Below are positions 19,730-29,155 of a stretch of 64,000 nt of DNA, piece after piece (the stretch's first letter is position 1; the number at the start of each line of letters is the position of its first letter). Under the pieces are notes generated by a model, which was given only the letters and a program-made list of their open reading frames with translations, searched no databases and had not been told where the DNA came from. Origin of the DNA: Anaerolineae bacterium (lineage in GTDB: Bacteria > Chloroflexota > Anaerolineae > Aggregatilineales > J027). The DNA lies in the NCBI GenBank assembly GCA_019913005.1, contig JAIOHL010000124.1, positions 95,107 through 159,106 on the forward strand, given 5' to 3'. The position numbers and the translations under genes were made by a program.

Positions 19730-20658
19730 TGGCTACCTTGCGACTGTATCACCGCAACTTTCGAGCGATGGGCTGCCAAGTCAATGTTTGGCTTGAAGCA
19801 GATGCCAACGGGGAAGCGATTTTGCAGCATATCCCAGAGCAGTTTGAGGGCTACGAGGATATTCTGTCACGTTTTCGGCCCGACAGTGAACTTTCGCAGT
19901 TAAATCGGCGGGCCGGTCAGTGGGTCAAGGTCAGCCCCATCCTGCTCGAAAATCTCCATGCGGCACGTCAGGCAGCTCGTTTGACGGAGGGCTTGTATAA
20001 CCCGTTGATTCTGGAGGCGTTGATAGCAGTAGGTTATGACCGACCCTTTGCCCAAATGCAGACCCAACCTGAAATCAAAGGGACATTAGAGGCAGTTCAT
20101 ATTCCAGCGTGGGATCAGTTTGAAGTGGATTTAACCAAACAGATGGTGTGGCTACCTGCTCACAGTCAAGTGGATTTGGGGGGTATTGCCAAAGGATGGG
20201 CCGCCGAGATGATTGCCAATCAGTTATCCAAATGGGGATCCTGTTTGGTGGATGTCGGTGGTGATCTGGTCGCACGTGGACGGGCATGGGATGTAACCGT
20301 CGCAGAGGCGGGGGATGCCGAGGATGTCCCCGCATTGGTCAATCTCAAAATCACCAACGCCAGTGTCGTCACAACAGGCATAGACTATCGCCATTGGATT
20401 GTCAACGGGCGGACGCAGCATCACATCATTGACCCACGCACCGGACAACCCGCCGATACCGATGTACTCACGGTCACGATTATTCATCCACATGCCCCTA
20501 CCGCTGAAGCCTTTGCCAAAGGCGTGTTTCTACTGGGTAGTGATGCCGGATTGGAATGGCTGCATCATCAATGGCAGGGCGCGGGCTTGGTCACACGCAA
20601 TGATGGCACGGTTCTTGCAAGTTCCCGATTTCTACAACATCTCACCGAAAGTTTATAA
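19729..20658 (+). CDS. apbE: FAD:protein FMN transferase (ApbE family)
   Basis: FRAMGCQVNVWLEA, DLGGIAKGWAAEMIA, LVDVGGDLVARG, HHIIDPRTGQPA motifs. Confidence 0.92.
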   Translation: MATLRLYHRNFRAMGCQVNVWLEADANGEAILQHIPEQFEGYEDILSRFRPDSELSQLNRRAGQWVKVSPILLENLHAARQAARLTEGLYNPLILEALIAVGYDRPFAQMQTQPEIKGTLEAVHIPAWDQFEVDLTKQMVWLPAHSQVDLGGIAKGWAAEMIANQLSKWGSCLVDVGGDLVARGRAWDVTVAEAGDAEDVPALVNLKITNASVVTTGIDYRHWIVNGRTQHHIIDPRTGQPADTDVLTVTIIHPHAPTAEAFAKGVFLLGSDAGLEWLHHQWQGAGLVTRNDGTVLASSRFLQHLTESL

Positions 20659-20671
20659 GGAGAATTTCTCG

Positions 20672-21859
20672 ATGAAACGGTTTTCGTATGGATTGATTCT
20701 CAGTTTGCTGCTCGTCGTCTTCGCTGTAGCAAGTGGGGCAAAGGTACAGCACGCTGCTGCACAGGGCGACCCGAATGTCATTACCCTTAACGATGCGACC
20801 CCCGGTATTGACGTGGTGATTACCATACCACCGGATACGACGGGGGCGGTTGCGCTGGAATTATCAGGTGCGTCCGTCACGGTGACGGATAACGCGGGGA
20901 ATGTCGTCTTTTTGATGAATGATGCCCGTGTTCATGCACTTGAACTACATTTCGCCCCCAACGCTGCCCCCCATACCCTCTCAGTTGAACGACTAGCAGG
21001 TATCACGGAAGGGTATGTCAAGATAACGTCGCAAAACGACTTGACAATGGATTCAGGCTTGGCGCTTATAGATGGCGAGATGATTGCTCCCGGTCAAGAA
21101 TTGGATACATTTCTTGATAGCACCAATCCCAATTCAGTCGTGTCCGTTTCCCTACCTGCCGATGGGAATGCCAACACTGTTACGGCGTCCTTTCCGGGTG
21201 CGCCTGTGACAGCTCAATTGGTAGATGGCGAAGGCGTCGCAGTCGCCACTGTTTATGCTGGCTCGATTGATGGGATGCGCCTTTCAATGGACGGCGGTGA
21301 CTACCAATTAACCATGCTCAATACCAATCCCAATCAACACACGATGGCCGCCGTAACGGTTGTTCCCGCCAATCCGTCAAGCCTGCCTGTTGCAGTTGCC
21401 ACCACACCGACCACCGACACGACTACCACCGTTGCACAGAACTCACCCGACCAAACAAGTGGGCAATCCGCGAGTGCAGTTGAGGCTTGTACACTCACCA
21501 TTGATGTGAGTTCGGCCAATCTTCGTAGCGGCCCCGGCACTGGCTACAGCGTTTTGGATTATGGTTTCCGCAATGAGGTCTATCCGGTGGGTGGCACAAA
21601 CACCGAACAAAACTGGTTGCTGATTGGGCTGCCGAATGGCTCGGCATGGCTAGATCGCTCATTGGGGACATTGAGTGGGAGTTGCGACAGCCTAACCATC
21701 TTCAACATCCCACTGCGCATGACCTCATCCGTACCACAAATCGCCCTACAACCCGCATCATCTGGGTCAGGCTATTACGATGATGACGACGAATACGAGC
21801 ATGAGGAACATGAAGACCACGACGACGATGGTGGTGACGATGGTGAAGATGACGATTAG
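20672..21859 (+). CDS. Exported protein with SH3b-like domain and Asp/Glu/His-rich C-terminal tail
   Basis: ATG at 20672 with SD AAGGAGA gives signal peptide MKRFSYGLILSLLLVVFAVASG; SSANLRSGPGTGYSVLD...NGSAWLDRSLG SH3b; tail DDDDEYEHEEHEDHDDDGGDDGEDDD. Confidence 0.8.
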   Translation: MKRFSYGLILSLLLVVFAVASGAKVQHAAAQGDPNVITLNDATPGIDVVITIPPDTTGAVALELSGASVTVTDNAGNVVFLMNDARVHALELHFAPNAAPHTLSVERLAGITEGYVKITSQNDLTMDSGLALIDGEMIAPGQELDTFLDSTNPNSVVSVSLPADGNANTVTASFPGAPVTAQLVDGEGVAVATVYAGSIDGMRLSMDGGDYQLTMLNTNPNQHTMAAVTVVPANPSSLPVAVATTPTTDTTTTVAQNSPDQTSGQSASAVEACTLTIDVSSANLRSGPGTGYSVLDYGFRNEVYPVGGTNTEQNWLLIGLPNGSAWLDRSLGTLSGSCDSLTIFNIPLRMTSSVPQIALQPASSGSGYYDDDDEYEHEEHEDHDDDGGDDGEDDD

Positions 21860-21882
21860 TTGATGAGTTTCCGTTGTAACCC

Positions 21883-21920
21883 AATTTCCCCTACCACTTG
21901 ACAGATAGGGGAAATTTTTT
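21883..21920 (+). terminator. Rho-independent terminator between the SH3b gene and the ferric-reductase-like gene
   Basis: AATTTCCCCTA ... TAGGGGAAATT perfect 11-bp stem followed by TTTT. Confidence 0.75.
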
Positions 21921-21950
21921 ACACCTGTAACAAGAAAGGAATTTTGAGCA

Positions 21951-22634
21951 ATGGTCAAGCCAGCACGGTGGATGGATACCCTCTCAATTATCTTCAGTAT
22001 GGCGGTTGTCCTGATTTCAGCCGCATGGGTATGGCAGCGCGGCACATTCAATATCTCTTTAGCGGGCGATACCACCCTCAATTGGCACTTGGTACGCTCG
22101 GCAGGGTTATCAGCCTATTTCCTGATGACAATTGCGATGGTCTGGGGTCTGGCGGTGAGTAGCCGATTGGTGAAGGATTGGTCACCGGGGGTGCTTTCGA
22201 TGCTCCTACACAGCACCATCTCCTATTTATCGCTGATTTTCGCGGTGGGACATGCGTTGCTGCTGCTGCGTGACGATTATTATGTCTATCATATCCGCGA
22301 TTTGGTTGTTCCGTTTGTTGGCCCCTATCGTCCCTTTGCGGTGGGACTCGGAGTGCTGGCATTCTGGGTAGGCTTAATCGTCGCGCTAAGTTTTTCCATC
22401 AAGAAGCATATTGGGCATCAGAACTGGAGGCGACTGCACTACCTCAGCTATGGCAGCTATGGTTTAATCACCCTCCATGCTCTATTGGCGGGTACAGATG
22501 CTCACCTACTCGGCTTCAAAGTAAGCATGGCGGTGGGTGTGCTGGCCGTAAGTGGGCTATTGGTCTATCGTCTAGGCAAAACAGGCGGGGCACCCAACAA
22601 AGCAACCAAACAAGCAGGAGCTAAACGACCTTAA
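21951..22634 (+). CDS. Ferric-reductase-like transmembrane cytochrome b protein
   Basis: Six-TM pattern with paired His (MLLHSTISY, AVGHALLLL, RLHYLSYGSYGLITLHALLAG). Confidence 0.75.
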   Translation: MVKPARWMDTLSIIFSMAVVLISAAWVWQRGTFNISLAGDTTLNWHLVRSAGLSAYFLMTIAMVWGLAVSSRLVKDWSPGVLSMLLHSTISYLSLIFAVGHALLLLRDDYYVYHIRDLVVPFVGPYRPFAVGLGVLAFWVGLIVALSFSIKKHIGHQNWRRLHYLSYGSYGLITLHALLAGTDAHLLGFKVSMAVGVLAVSGLLVYRLGKTGGAPNKATKQAGAKRP

Positions 22635-24055
22635 GTTGTTGAAGGCGCTTCCAATGGCAATTGGATGGTAAACGTCGCGCCCTTGCCCACCCCCGAACTA
22701 TTCGCTTGAATTTGTCCACCATAATGCTCAACGATTGTTTTGACCACTGCCAGACCTAAGCCTGTTCCCGATACCAAACGACCATTAGGGCGATCTACCC
22801 GATAGAAACGCTCAAATAGCATGGATTGGTGTTCGGGGGCGAATCCCTCCCCATTATCTGACACCTGAATATGCAGGTGGGTATCGCTGGATACCTCCAA
22901 TTGAATTGTACCTTCGGCGGGGGTGTATTTCATGGCGTTGCTCAAGAGGTTATCCAGCACAATCCTCAGATCATTCATGCCGATTGCCACGTCCGGCAGG
23001 CTATCGGGCAAAGTGGCACGAAACTGTTGACGATGCTGACGGGCTTGGATGTTAGCCTGACGTGCGGCATCACTGAAAAAAGCCGATACATCAAATGGCT
23101 CAAGGCGTCGTTCATGTTTGCCTTCATCTATCCGGGCCAGAATCAGCAAATCCGTGACCACTGAGGCAAGGCGATTGACCTCCGAATCAATTTCTTGTAA
23201 GTAAGTGGTTTTCTGGTCATCCGGCAAATTTTCGGTCAATAGGGATTGGGTGCGAAGTTTGAGACTCATCAGCGGGGTGCGGAGTTCGTGGGCGGCATTG
23301 CTGACAAAGCTACGCTGTGTGTTCAATAGATTGTTGACTTGCGTCGCCATATAATTGAATGCCTCCCCCAACTGCCCGATTTCATCTTTGGATTTTATGA
23401 TGATGCGCTCATCGAGTGCACCGTTTGCTATGTGTAGGGCCGAGGCGTGTAATTGGCGGATTGGGCGGGTGATGGTTTGGCCCAACCACAAACTTACCGC
23501 CAAACTTAGGAGCAGGATAACACCTGCCTCAACGATTAATTCGGCCCAACGCTCACGGGCATCCTCATACGCGGGCTGCATTGGGGCAGCGACCTGAATT
23601 ACACCCAAAATATCGCCTTCATAGAGGACAGGGGCAGCAGCATAGGCTAATTCTTCTTTTCCGGTGTAGCGAATATTATGTGCTGTGTGTGACTGTAAAG
23701 CCGCTACGATCTCAGGACTGTAAAGCCGCAACCCAAGTGGAACAGAGTCATTGGTGCTGGCAATCACTCGTCCCTCATTGTCCAACAAGGTCAGTTGGTG
23801 GCTGGCAAGCGTTTGACGACGAGCGAGCCAAGCATCGAGTAGGGCCGGGTCATGGCCTTCTTCCTCCTCCAAAATCCCCTGCGTTACCCCAGCAGTCAAG
23901 AGCGCTTCAGATTCAATATCGTGCAGATAAAATTCGATGGTGGCATCATTCAGTTGACGGCCTGTCAAAAAAAATAGGGTGGACAGACCCAAGATGATGA
24001 TCAGTGTTGAGGTTAAGAGCAGACGGCGGCGAATACCGGGTTTCCACATCATCAT
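22631..24055 (-). CDS. Sensor histidine kinase (HAMP, HisKA, HATPase)
   Basis: FVSNAAHELRTPLMSLKLRTQ H-box; DNLLSNAMKYTP; GTGLGLAVVKTIVEHYGGQ. Confidence 0.95.
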   Translation of the reverse strand: MMMWKPGIRRRLLLTSTLIIILGLSTLFFLTGRQLNDATIEFYLHDIESEALLTAGVTQGILEEEEGHDPALLDAWLARRQTLASHQLTLLDNEGRVIASTNDSVPLGLRLYSPEIVAALQSHTAHNIRYTGKEELAYAAAPVLYEGDILGVIQVAAPMQPAYEDARERWAELIVEAGVILLLSLAVSLWLGQTITRPIRQLHASALHIANGALDERIIIKSKDEIGQLGEAFNYMATQVNNLLNTQRSFVSNAAHELRTPLMSLKLRTQSLLTENLPDDQKTTYLQEIDSEVNRLASVVTDLLILARIDEGKHERRLEPFDVSAFFSDAARQANIQARQHRQQFRATLPDSLPDVAIGMNDLRIVLDNLLSNAMKYTPAEGTIQLEVSSDTHLHIQVSDNGEGFAPEHQSMLFERFYRVDRPNGRLVSGTGLGLAVVKTIVEHYGGQIQANSSGVGKGATFTIQLPLEAPSTT

Positions 24056-24762
24056 TCACCCACACTTCCTTTGGCGGGATCGTCAAAGCGGTAGCCAATT
24101 CCACGAATGGTTTGTAAATAAACCGGATTGCCGGGGTCATCTTCAATTTTGGTACGCAGCCAACGGATATGCACATCCAGTGTGCGCGTATCCCCTAGCC
24201 AATCTGTTCCCCAAATCTGATCAAAAATTTCGCCGCGTGTGACAACCTTGCCAAGATTGGTCATCAGCAAAATCAAGAGGTCATACTCTTTTTGGCGCAG
24301 CACCAACGCAACCCCTTGACGACTGACAGTGCGTGCTTCTAGGTTGACTTCAAGGTCGCCAATTCGTATGACTTTCTTGGTCGGGTCTACGCCCGTGTCT
24401 AAATTGACCCGCCGCAGCATGGCTTTGATATGAGCCAATAGTTCCTGAAAACCGAAGGGTTTGACCAAATAATCATCCGCCCCAAGTTCCAGCCCTCGAA
24501 TACGATCTACGCTGTCGTCTAGGGCGGTTAACATAATAATCGGTACAGTGCTGTGTTCCCGGATGGCCTCACAAACTTTCCAGCCCGTTAACCCCGGCAT
24601 CATCACATCTAACACAATTACATCGGGTTTGTTGACAAGGGCCATACTCAATCCGGTATGTCCGTCATTAGCGACGGAAACCGTATAATTGAGACGCTCA
24701 AACGAAGCACGTAATGGGCCAGTGAGCATCACATCATCATCAATCAATAAAATATGGGTCAT
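24052..24762 (-). CDS. OmpR-family response regulator
   Basis: ILLIDDDVMLTGPL receiver, VIVLDVMMPGLTGW, winged-helix C-terminus. Confidence 0.96.
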   Translation of the reverse strand: MTHILLIDDDVMLTGPLRASFERLNYTVSVANDGHTGLSMALVNKPDVIVLDVMMPGLTGWKVCEAIREHSTVPIIMLTALDDSVDRIRGLELGADDYLVKPFGFQELLAHIKAMLRRVNLDTGVDPTKKVIRIGDLEVNLEARTVSRQGVALVLRQKEYDLLILLMTNLGKVVTRGEIFDQIWGTDWLGDTRTLDVHIRWLRTKIEDDPGNPVYLQTIRGIGYRFDDPAKGSVGE

Positions 24763-24970
24763 AACAACACCCTCTCATGCAGTTCAAAAATTTGACCGAT
24801 GGTCTCTTTATCTATTATAAAGATGCTCGTTCATATGGGGGTCAAGCGCATTTAGGTTTCTATTCATTTCATCAGATCAAAATAGGACGTTTGTGCTATA
24901 ATAATTTTTCAAGCAGTCTAAATCATCCCTCATCAGTTTTTTTTAGACACACGGACGGTAGCAAAACAAC

Positions 24971-25813
24971 ATGGACTTAAACGGTGAGGAAAGGTTATCC
25001 GATTCGCCATTCGTCGAAACGATTTGGCGCAGTCAAAGTGAAGATGCTGGTGATTTTATCTCGATGGCCGGAATTCACTATAACATGGTCGTGACGAAGC
25101 ATCGAGGTACGACAACCTTCACCGTGCGCGGGCCAGAGATTCGGGCGACTCCTGCCTACTGTCCCCCGGATGCCGAATTTATGGGCATTGTATTTAAACC
25201 CGGCACATTTATGCCCCATCTACCACCCACAAGGGTCATGGATCGCCAAGATGTGAATTTGCCGGAAGCAACTAGTCAATCCTTTTGGTTGAATGGCTCG
25301 GCTTGGGAATTTCCCGATTTTGAGAATGCCGATACTTTTGTAGACTGGCTAGTACAGGATGGTTTACTAGTATATGATCCACTTGTGGATGCTGTGCTAC
25401 AGGGTCAGCCCGTAGAGGCAACACTACGCACTGTACAGCGCCGTTTTGTACAGGCGACTGGACTCACACAAACCGCTATCAATCAAATTGAGCGTGCCCG
25501 CTATGCCACCAACCTCCTCAAGCATGGCACATCCATTCTCGATACTGTTTACATGGCAGGCTATTTCGATCAACCGCATCTGACTAGGTCGTTAAAACAC
25601 CTCACGGGGTTAACACCCTCTAAAATCATGGATACCCATAGAGTTGAGCGATTGTCACTTCAATATGAGATGGTACCCCCTTTGTTGAAATATGACCCCA
25701 ATATTGGCTTATCAACAAAGGAAAACCAAAGACAGGAAATCGCTGCACTGAATGGAATTCCTTCCACTAGAATTACGCAACAGGTAATTGCAGCTATTGC
25801 CCCATCACCCTAA
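24971..25813 (+). CDS. AraC-family transcriptional regulator
   Basis: C-terminal double HTH YATNLLKHGTSILDTVYMAGYFDQPHLTRSLKHLTGLTPSKIM. Confidence 0.9.
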   Translation: MDLNGEERLSDSPFVETIWRSQSEDAGDFISMAGIHYNMVVTKHRGTTTFTVRGPEIRATPAYCPPDAEFMGIVFKPGTFMPHLPPTRVMDRQDVNLPEATSQSFWLNGSAWEFPDFENADTFVDWLVQDGLLVYDPLVDAVLQGQPVEATLRTVQRRFVQATGLTQTAINQIERARYATNLLKHGTSILDTVYMAGYFDQPHLTRSLKHLTGLTPSKIMDTHRVERLSLQYEMVPPLLKYDPNIGLSTKENQRQEIAALNGIPSTRITQQVIAAIAPSP

Positions 25814-25841
25814 CGCTTACCATCGGCATACATTAGGGTGA
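25805..25841. terminator. bidirectional hairpin between convergent genes
   Basis: TCACCCTAA ... TTAGGGTGA, 9-bp perfect stem overlapping the AraC stop codon. Confidence 0.45.
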
Positions 25842-25861
25842 CGCCATTTTTGCGAACCAGA

Positions 25862-27493
25862 TTATTCGTCGCTTGGGATTTCTTCGATAGGAACAAGGAA
25901 TTCAATCGTATCAGCTTCTACCCAGTAGCGTGAACCTCGCGCATCCTCCACATGAATCCATGCGCTGTTACCCGTTCGCCCGACGGTCCACAAATATTGA
26001 CCAGCAGATAAGGTGCGGGCCGAGGAATAACCCGCGATAGGTTCATAGCGCAGTTCAGTATCCGCAACGGTCTTTATAGAAGGCGGATCCTCAAATAGAC
26101 CGACCTGCGAAGGCGGCCCCCAAACCACAAAAACATTATACGATGGCTGCACCAGCCAATCCCATTCCGGCGTGAGATAGTAATAATCGGAGAGGGTGGG
26201 GATGCTGCCCAATTGTTTTCCAGTGGTCAGGTCAAAAATATCTACCGAGTATAATACCCCATCAAAAGCAGCCGCAATCAATCCGTCCGGGCTAATTTCC
26301 AGATAATCGTGCTGCCAACGCGCTTTCCAAATCACCTCGCCTGTTTCAAAATCGGTGGCAACAAATGCCTCATTGCGATCTTCGGGTTCAAGCTCAACCC
26401 AATTGTCATCAGTTTGCAGGAACAAAACGCGATCTGGTTGGATCACAGGCCGCCCTGTGATATTGACCTGACGCAGCAGTTTGCCAGTACGCATCTCCCA
26501 CACAAACATGGTCGTGCCATTGTGATAAAGTAGCCGCCCCTGCAAAACATCAGGCCAGAAAATCCCCAGTGGCGACGGCAAATCCAACACGGCGCGGGTA
26601 TTGCTGAGGATGTCCCACACAATCGGCGGGTCGCCATAGGGTCGGTGAATCAGCACATGGGTCGTATCCAGCCAAGCATAGTCGGCAACTTCATCTTCCG
26701 ATACCGATATAAGTTCACCCGTCAGAAGGTCATAGGCAGCCAGTTGGCGATAGGCGCTATAGGTATTGGCGTGCGGCTCTGGCACTAACATATAAAGGCC
26801 ATCAGAGTTAACGGACCCACAGAGGGTATCTTTTTCCCATAACAAATTTGCCAGCGCCATCTCCCAGATGCCACATTGAGGGGCTTCGGTACGGCGATAA
26901 TAGCTGACTATCACATGATTCCCATCGGCGGTATAGTGCGACTCGGCATAGAGGCCCTGCGGCAAATCACCGGGGATGATGGGTGCATTGATGATGTCAA
27001 TATTCCCCGTCTGGCTGATAATCTCACCCGTCGCTGCGTCATAAAAAGTCAGGCGCACTTCTTCTTCGTTAGGGTAAGGAAGGGTCGTTTGTACCATAAT
27101 CGTGGTACCATCGGGAGAAAATTCAATGCGCTCCCAATTGCGGTCAGGTAGTTGCACACTCCACACGATTTTGCCACCGCGAATATCCCACATGGTCAGC
27201 ATCCGAACGTAGACGGATTCTTGGTCAGTTGAATCGGTTTCATCCGAAGCGTCCGTAGTCTCATCTTCGGCGGGGGGTTCTTGCAGCACTTCTTGAAGGC
27301 CGATGATGTGATACCCATCCGGACTATAAACCAATTCATTCGCATTGATGGTGAAACGACCTAACGGGCGAAAATCTGTCGGGTCATAGGGAGAAGCATG
27401 GCCCCCGCCTTGTGCCATGACTGGGAGGGTTAACACCATCAGGAGTAGACTGGCAATTCCAATAATGCAGGATTTATGCAGGGTCAGCATCAT
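25862..27493 (-). CDS. Exported beta-propeller (WD40/quinoprotein-like) protein with C-terminal SH3b-like domain
   Basis: Signal peptide, repeated propeller-blade sequences, C-terminal DTELRYEPIAGYSSARTLSAGQYLWTVGRTGNSAWIHVEDARGSRYWVEADTIEFL. Confidence 0.8.
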   Translation of the reverse strand: MMLTLHKSCIIGIASLLLMVLTLPVMAQGGGHASPYDPTDFRPLGRFTINANELVYSPDGYHIIGLQEVLQEPPAEDETTDASDETDSTDQESVYVRMLTMWDIRGGKIVWSVQLPDRNWERIEFSPDGTTIMVQTTLPYPNEEEVRLTFYDAATGEIISQTGNIDIINAPIIPGDLPQGLYAESHYTADGNHVIVSYYRRTEAPQCGIWEMALANLLWEKDTLCGSVNSDGLYMLVPEPHANTYSAYRQLAAYDLLTGELISVSEDEVADYAWLDTTHVLIHRPYGDPPIVWDILSNTRAVLDLPSPLGIFWPDVLQGRLLYHNGTTMFVWEMRTGKLLRQVNITGRPVIQPDRVLFLQTDDNWVELEPEDRNEAFVATDFETGEVIWKARWQHDYLEISPDGLIAAAFDGVLYSVDIFDLTTGKQLGSIPTLSDYYYLTPEWDWLVQPSYNVFVVWGPPSQVGLFEDPPSIKTVADTELRYEPIAGYSSARTLSAGQYLWTVGRTGNSAWIHVEDARGSRYWVEADTIEFLVPIEEIPSDE

Positions 27494-27496
27494 CTT

Positions 27497-29155
27497 TTAC
27501 CTTTGATATAACTCATCCAAGACCCAAAACAACCATTGATCGGGGGTCGGCGGGTCGCCATAAATTTCGCCACGTATAATTTCGTCCGGGCAGGCAGGCG
27601 GATCTGCCCCTTCAAATTTGCGCTGTGTGATGACTTGCCCTGTTTCATAATTGACCAGTTGTACGGTGTCATCGGTGCGGTAACGGATATAGATATAGGA
27701 ATAGTTGCCGGGGCCGAGATAGTGGCAGTTTTCGATACGCAGCGTCGAGTAGGCATGGCAAATGATGACATCAATACCTGTTTCGAGGGTGGATTGCACT
27801 TCAGCGGGTAAATCATCCGGCGGGTAGGCGGTGTAAGGGAGATTGCCTGTGGGCCAGCTACCGCCTGCAACCGGATTTGCACAGATGGCCTCGTAATTAT
27901 TGATGCGAACCAAAGTTGACTGAGGTGGGACAGATGTAATTCCGGGTAATTGGATTGCAGGGCCAACACCCCAAATTATCACATCATTATCCTCTCCACC
28001 TGCTGAAGCTAACAATGTTCCATCAGGGCTAAAGGTTACAAAAATACTTGATCCGGTATGCCCATGTAAAACCGTCAGTTCCTCAAAGGTCTGTGTATCC
28101 CATAGACGAATCGTGCCATCTAAACTTGCTGAAGCCAACAATCTTCCATCCGGACTGAATGCAATACTATGCACGGTGTCGGTGTGCCCAAGTAAAACAG
28201 CATATTCCTCTCCAGTCACTGCATTCCACAAGCTAATGGTTTTATCGCCACTTGCTGTTGCAATCATTAAACCATCCGGATGAAAAGCTAAATCTCGTAT
28301 CAAATCTGTGTGGCCCTCCAAAACCGCAATCGTGGAACCCGTTTCTTCCCGGATTACTTTGTCAATAAGTTTGACTTCAACGCTAGAATCATCACTCACG
28401 AATGCAACAAGTGAACTATCAGGACTGAACGCAAGAGGCGGTTGGCCGGGAACAACAATCTGTTGATTTGATTGAGTATTGACCTTCCAAAAACGAATTT
28501 CATTGATAGAGTCATCTGCCGAGCGATTGGATGCAGCTAAAATGCTGCCGTCTGGGCTAAAAGATAGAATTTGGGACGCTCCTTCAAAACCACGCAAGAT
28601 AACAAGTTCTGTTACGTTTTGCACATCCCAGATTCGGACTGTACCATCTTCACTGCTAGACGCGAGCAAGTTACCATCAGGAGGCACAAATGTTAATTTT
28701 TGGATTTTGCCCTGATGCCCTTTGAGTTCAGGTAAAGCTGAATTAGTGAGGATTATGTTTCCGAAACCATATGCAAAGCTGACAGGCGACTCGTGCAACC
28801 CAAAAGCAATCGGATATGCACCTTCATCCAGCTTGAGAATTTCCGCAAAATAGCTTTCATCTCCTGTCGAAATATCCCAAAGTTTTGCTGTATTGTCCTT
28901 ACTATGGGCAGCCATCAACAAGGGATCATTTTCAGGGGCGAACACGATTTCAAATACGGGCGCAGCGTGATCTTCAAAAATCATCAGTGGGTTTATTTCG
29001 AGTGCATTTTCTGGCGTAATCCGCACCCGTTCACTGCTTTGGCGCGATGGGCTGCTGCTGGTCGGCGGCACAACGACCAACGACAGGATGAGTGTACAGA
29101 TGAGGGGGAGTAATTTGGATTTCATGGACTTATTCCTCCTCGGCTTTATAGCCAT
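27497..29155 (-). CDS. Exported WD40-repeat protein with distinct C-terminal domain
   Basis: Canonical blades such as LEGHTDLIRDLAFHPDGLMIATASGDKTISLWNAVTGEEYAVLLGHTDTVHSIAFSPDGRLLASASLDGTIRLWDTQTFEEL. Confidence 0.9.
   Translation of the reverse strand: MAIKPRRNKSMKSKLLPLICTLILSLVVVPPTSSSPSRQSSERVRITPENALEINPLMIFEDHAAPVFEIVFAPENDPLLMAAHSKDNTAKLWDISTGDESYFAEILKLDEGAYPIAFGLHESPVSFAYGFGNIILTNSALPELKGHQGKIQKLTFVPPDGNLLASSSEDGTVRIWDVQNVTELVILRGFEGASQILSFSPDGSILAASNRSADDSINEIRFWKVNTQSNQQIVVPGQPPLAFSPDSSLVAFVSDDSSVEVKLIDKVIREETGSTIAVLEGHTDLIRDLAFHPDGLMIATASGDKTISLWNAVTGEEYAVLLGHTDTVHSIAFSPDGRLLASASLDGTIRLWDTQTFEELTVLHGHTGSSIFVTFSPDGTLLASAGGEDNDVIIWGVGPAIQLPGITSVPPQSTLVRINNYEAICANPVAGGSWPTGNLPYTAYPPDDLPAEVQSTLETGIDVIICHAYSTLRIENCHYLGPGNYSYIYIRYRTDDTVQLVNYETGQVITQRKFEGADPPACPDEIIRGEIYGDPPTPDQWLFWVLDELYQR

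Noticed and set aside
20849-20880. ELSGASVTV in the 20672 protein resembles the ApbE flavinylation motif SGA(S/T)
   Set aside because: The conserved Asp three residues before the Ser is Leu here and the context looks like a beta-strand of an ordinary domain; not enough for a target call
27490-27969. 159-aa minus-strand ORF overlapping the 27497-29155 WD40 gene
   Set aside because: Out-of-frame shadow ORF; composition not protein-like and the overlapping frame has clear WD40 homology
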